Notes under the pieces: model-generated
Databases searched by the model: none
Told to the model about the DNA's origin: nothing
Seen by the model: only the letters and a program-made list of their open reading frames with translations
Source: Gammaproteobacteria bacterium
GTDB lineage: Bacteria; Pseudomonadota; Gammaproteobacteria; DSM-19610
Length of the DNA: 8,201 bases
Assembly (NCBI GenBank): GCA_011371465.1
Contig: DRQL01000196.1
Span: 1-8,201, forward strand
Direction of reading: 5' to 3'
Position numbers and translations under genes: made by a program
Shown here: positions 7,042 to 8,201 of the stretch, piece after piece
How positions within the stretch are numbered: position 1 is the first letter of the stretch
How the letters are laid out: each line of letters begins with the position of its first letter

Positions 7042-8084
7042 TGGAATTTCCCACCCGCAGTTCACCCTACCTGCCCCTGCACAGCGACCTGTCCAGGCTC
7101 ATGCAGCGCGTCATGCTGGCCCTGGTGCCGGGCGCCCTCGCCCTGCTCTGGTTCTTTGGCTGGGGCGTACTGTTCAACCTCCTCATCGCCGCAGGTACCG
7201 CCCTGCTGGCAGAAGCGGCGATGCTGCAGCTGCGCGGCCGGCCGGTGCGCGCGACCCTGCACGACGGCAGCGCGCTGCTGACCGGTCTGCTGCTGGGCCT
7301 GTCACTGCCACCGCTGGCGCCCTGGTGGATTGCGGTGGTCGGCACCCTGTTTGCCATCGTGGTGGCAAAACAGCTGTATGGCGGTATTGGCTACAACCCG
7401 TTCAACCCGGCCATGGTGGGCTTTGTGGTGCTGATCATTTCCTTTCCGCTGCAAATGACCCTGTGGCCACCACCGCAGGGTATCGATGCGCAGGTACTCG
7501 GCCTGACCGACACCTTGCGGCTGGTATTCGCCGGCGCGCTGCCCGCGGATGCAAGCCTCGACAGTGTCACCATGGCTACGCCGCTGGATATCACCAAGAC
7601 CCGTATCGGCCTGAATTACACCTGGGGCGAGATACTCGCTGACCCGCGTTTCGGCGCTTTTGCCGGGCACGGCTGGGAATGGGTCAATGTCGGTTTCCTG
7701 TTCGGCGGCATCTGGTTATGGCAACGCCGCGCCATACACTGGCAGATCCCGGCAAGCATGCTGGGCAGCCTGTTCTTTATATCGCTGTTTTTCTACATCG
7801 CCGACGCCGACAGTTTCGGTTCGCCGATCTTCCACCTGTTCAGCGGCGCCACCATGCTCGGCGCCTTCTTTATTGCTACCGACCCGGTGTCGGCGGCCAC
7901 CACCCGGCGCGGGCGTCTCTACTACGGGGCCGGTATCGGCATCCTGACCTACGTGATCCGCACCTGGGGCGGGTACCCGGAAGGCATTGCCTTCGCGGTC
8001 CTGCTGATGAACATGGCGGCGCCGACCATCGACTACCTGACTCCGCCCCGCGTGTTCGGCCGCAGGGACCCGGAGGAAAGCTAG
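7041..8084 (+). CDS. rsxD: Electron transport complex subunit RsxD (RnfD), covalent FMN-binding membrane protein
   Basis: Polytopic inner-membrane subunit carrying a covalently bound FMN and, in related complexes, thought to take part in ion translocation. The 347-residue protein is close to E. coli RsxD (352 as I recall). T180 in the MATPLD motif aligns with T187 of the E. coli protein (QATPLD), the family's flavin-attachment threonine. Other conserved stretches are the N-terminal RSSPYLP, GLSLPPLAPWW (87-96), KQLYGGIGYNPFNPAM (110-125), SGATMLGAFFIATDPVSA (268-285) and GGYPEGIAFAVLL (310-322). Many hydrophobic segments are visible throughout, as expected for the RnfD/NqrB family. The region between about 145 and 200 that carries the flavin site is somewhat shorter than in E. 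coli. The ATG overlaps the rsxC stop in TGATG, and with no strong ribosome binding site translation probably depends on coupling to rsxC. Confidence 0.97.
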   Translation: MEFPTRSSPYLPLHSDLSRLMQRVMLALVPGALALLWFFGWGVLFNLLIAAGTALLAEAAMLQLRGRPVRATLHDGSALLTGLLLGLSLPPLAPWWIAVVGTLFAIVVAKQLYGGIGYNPFNPAMVGFVVLIISFPLQMTLWPPPQGIDAQVLGLTDTLRLVFAGALPADASLDSVTMATPLDITKTRIGLNYTWGEILADPRFGAFAGHGWEWVNVGFLFGGIWLWQRRAIHWQIPASMLGSLFFISLFFYIADADSFGSPIFHLFSGATMLGAFFIATDPVSAATTRRGRLYYGAGIGILTYVIRTWGGYPEGIAFAVLLMNMAAPTIDYLTPPRVFGRRDPEES

Positions 8085-8109
8085 TGTTCGCCCAGTGGAC
8101 CGTACACTG

Positions 8110-8201
8110 ATGTCCTACCGGCCGGTATTCATCTCCGCGGTATTCCTGCTGCTGTTTGCCGTCATCGGCAGCGGGCTGGTCGCGTTCACGTTCGACAGCA
8201 C
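8110..8201 (+). CDS. rsxG: Electron transport complex subunit RsxG (RnfG), N-terminal fragment
   Basis: Only the first 30 codons lie in the window. They encode a short polar start (MSYRPVF), one hydrophobic segment (about residues 7-27) and the beginning of what would be the periplasmic part (AFTFDST), matching the single N-terminal membrane anchor of RsxG. In the family this subunit carries a second covalent FMN on a threonine near the C-terminus, which is outside the window. The assignment rests mainly on position directly after rsxD in the standard rsxABCDGE order, with the anchor as support. The ATG is 25 bases after the rsxD stop; GGA at 8097-8099 lies 10 bases upstream. An in-frame GTG at 8095 is an alternative start adding five residues. 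Confidence 0.82.
   Translation, partial: MSYRPVFISAVFLLLFAVIGSGLVAFTFDS

Overview
The window is ordinary, dense chromosome from a GC-rich gammaproteobacterium. The MetG and RsxA-D proteins closely resemble my recollection of the E. coli sequences. The shorter RsxC and the gene order (metG followed directly by rsxABCDG) differ from E. coli and suggest a non-enteric lineage. I cannot name the genus from the sequence. I see no mobile element, CRISPR array, tRNA or rRNA gene.

Layout. Positions 1-1987 (minus strand, running off the left edge) encode a membrane-anchored sensor diguanylate cyclase: two transmembrane helices flank a large periplasmic sensor domain, followed by a short linker, a PAS domain and a GGDEF domain. 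A 140-base gap (1988-2127) separates it from a divergent plus-strand gene block and holds a likely promoter for that block. The block starts with metG (methionyl-tRNA synthetase, 2128-4149). Only 5 bases later rsxA begins, followed by rsxB, rsxC, rsxD and the first 92 bases of rsxG, which runs off the right edge. No gap in the block exceeds 51 bases and I see no convincing terminator, so metG and the rsx genes are probably transcribed together.

How the genes work together. RsxABCDGE (also called RnfABCDGE) is an inner-membrane oxidoreductase that couples electron flow between NADH and ferredoxin-type carriers to an ion gradient. In E. coli it keeps SoxR reduced. RsxC is the NADH/FMN-binding peripheral subunit, RsxB the multi-cluster ferredoxin, RsxA a membrane iron-sulfur subunit, and RsxD and RsxG carry covalent flavins. 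All cofactor-binding residues I can check in RsxA-D are present, so the complex looks functional. RsxE and the flavin site of RsxG lie outside the window. MetG is a housekeeping enzyme with no known mechanistic link to the complex. The diguanylate cyclase is a separate signalling gene transcribed the other way.

I found no clear sign of an undescribed system. The points most worth a second look are the metG-rsx linkage, the rsxB-rsxC junction (same reading frame with no intervening stop except the rsxB TGA, no clear ribosome binding site, a -10-like box) and the missing c-di-GMP inhibitory site in the cyclase.
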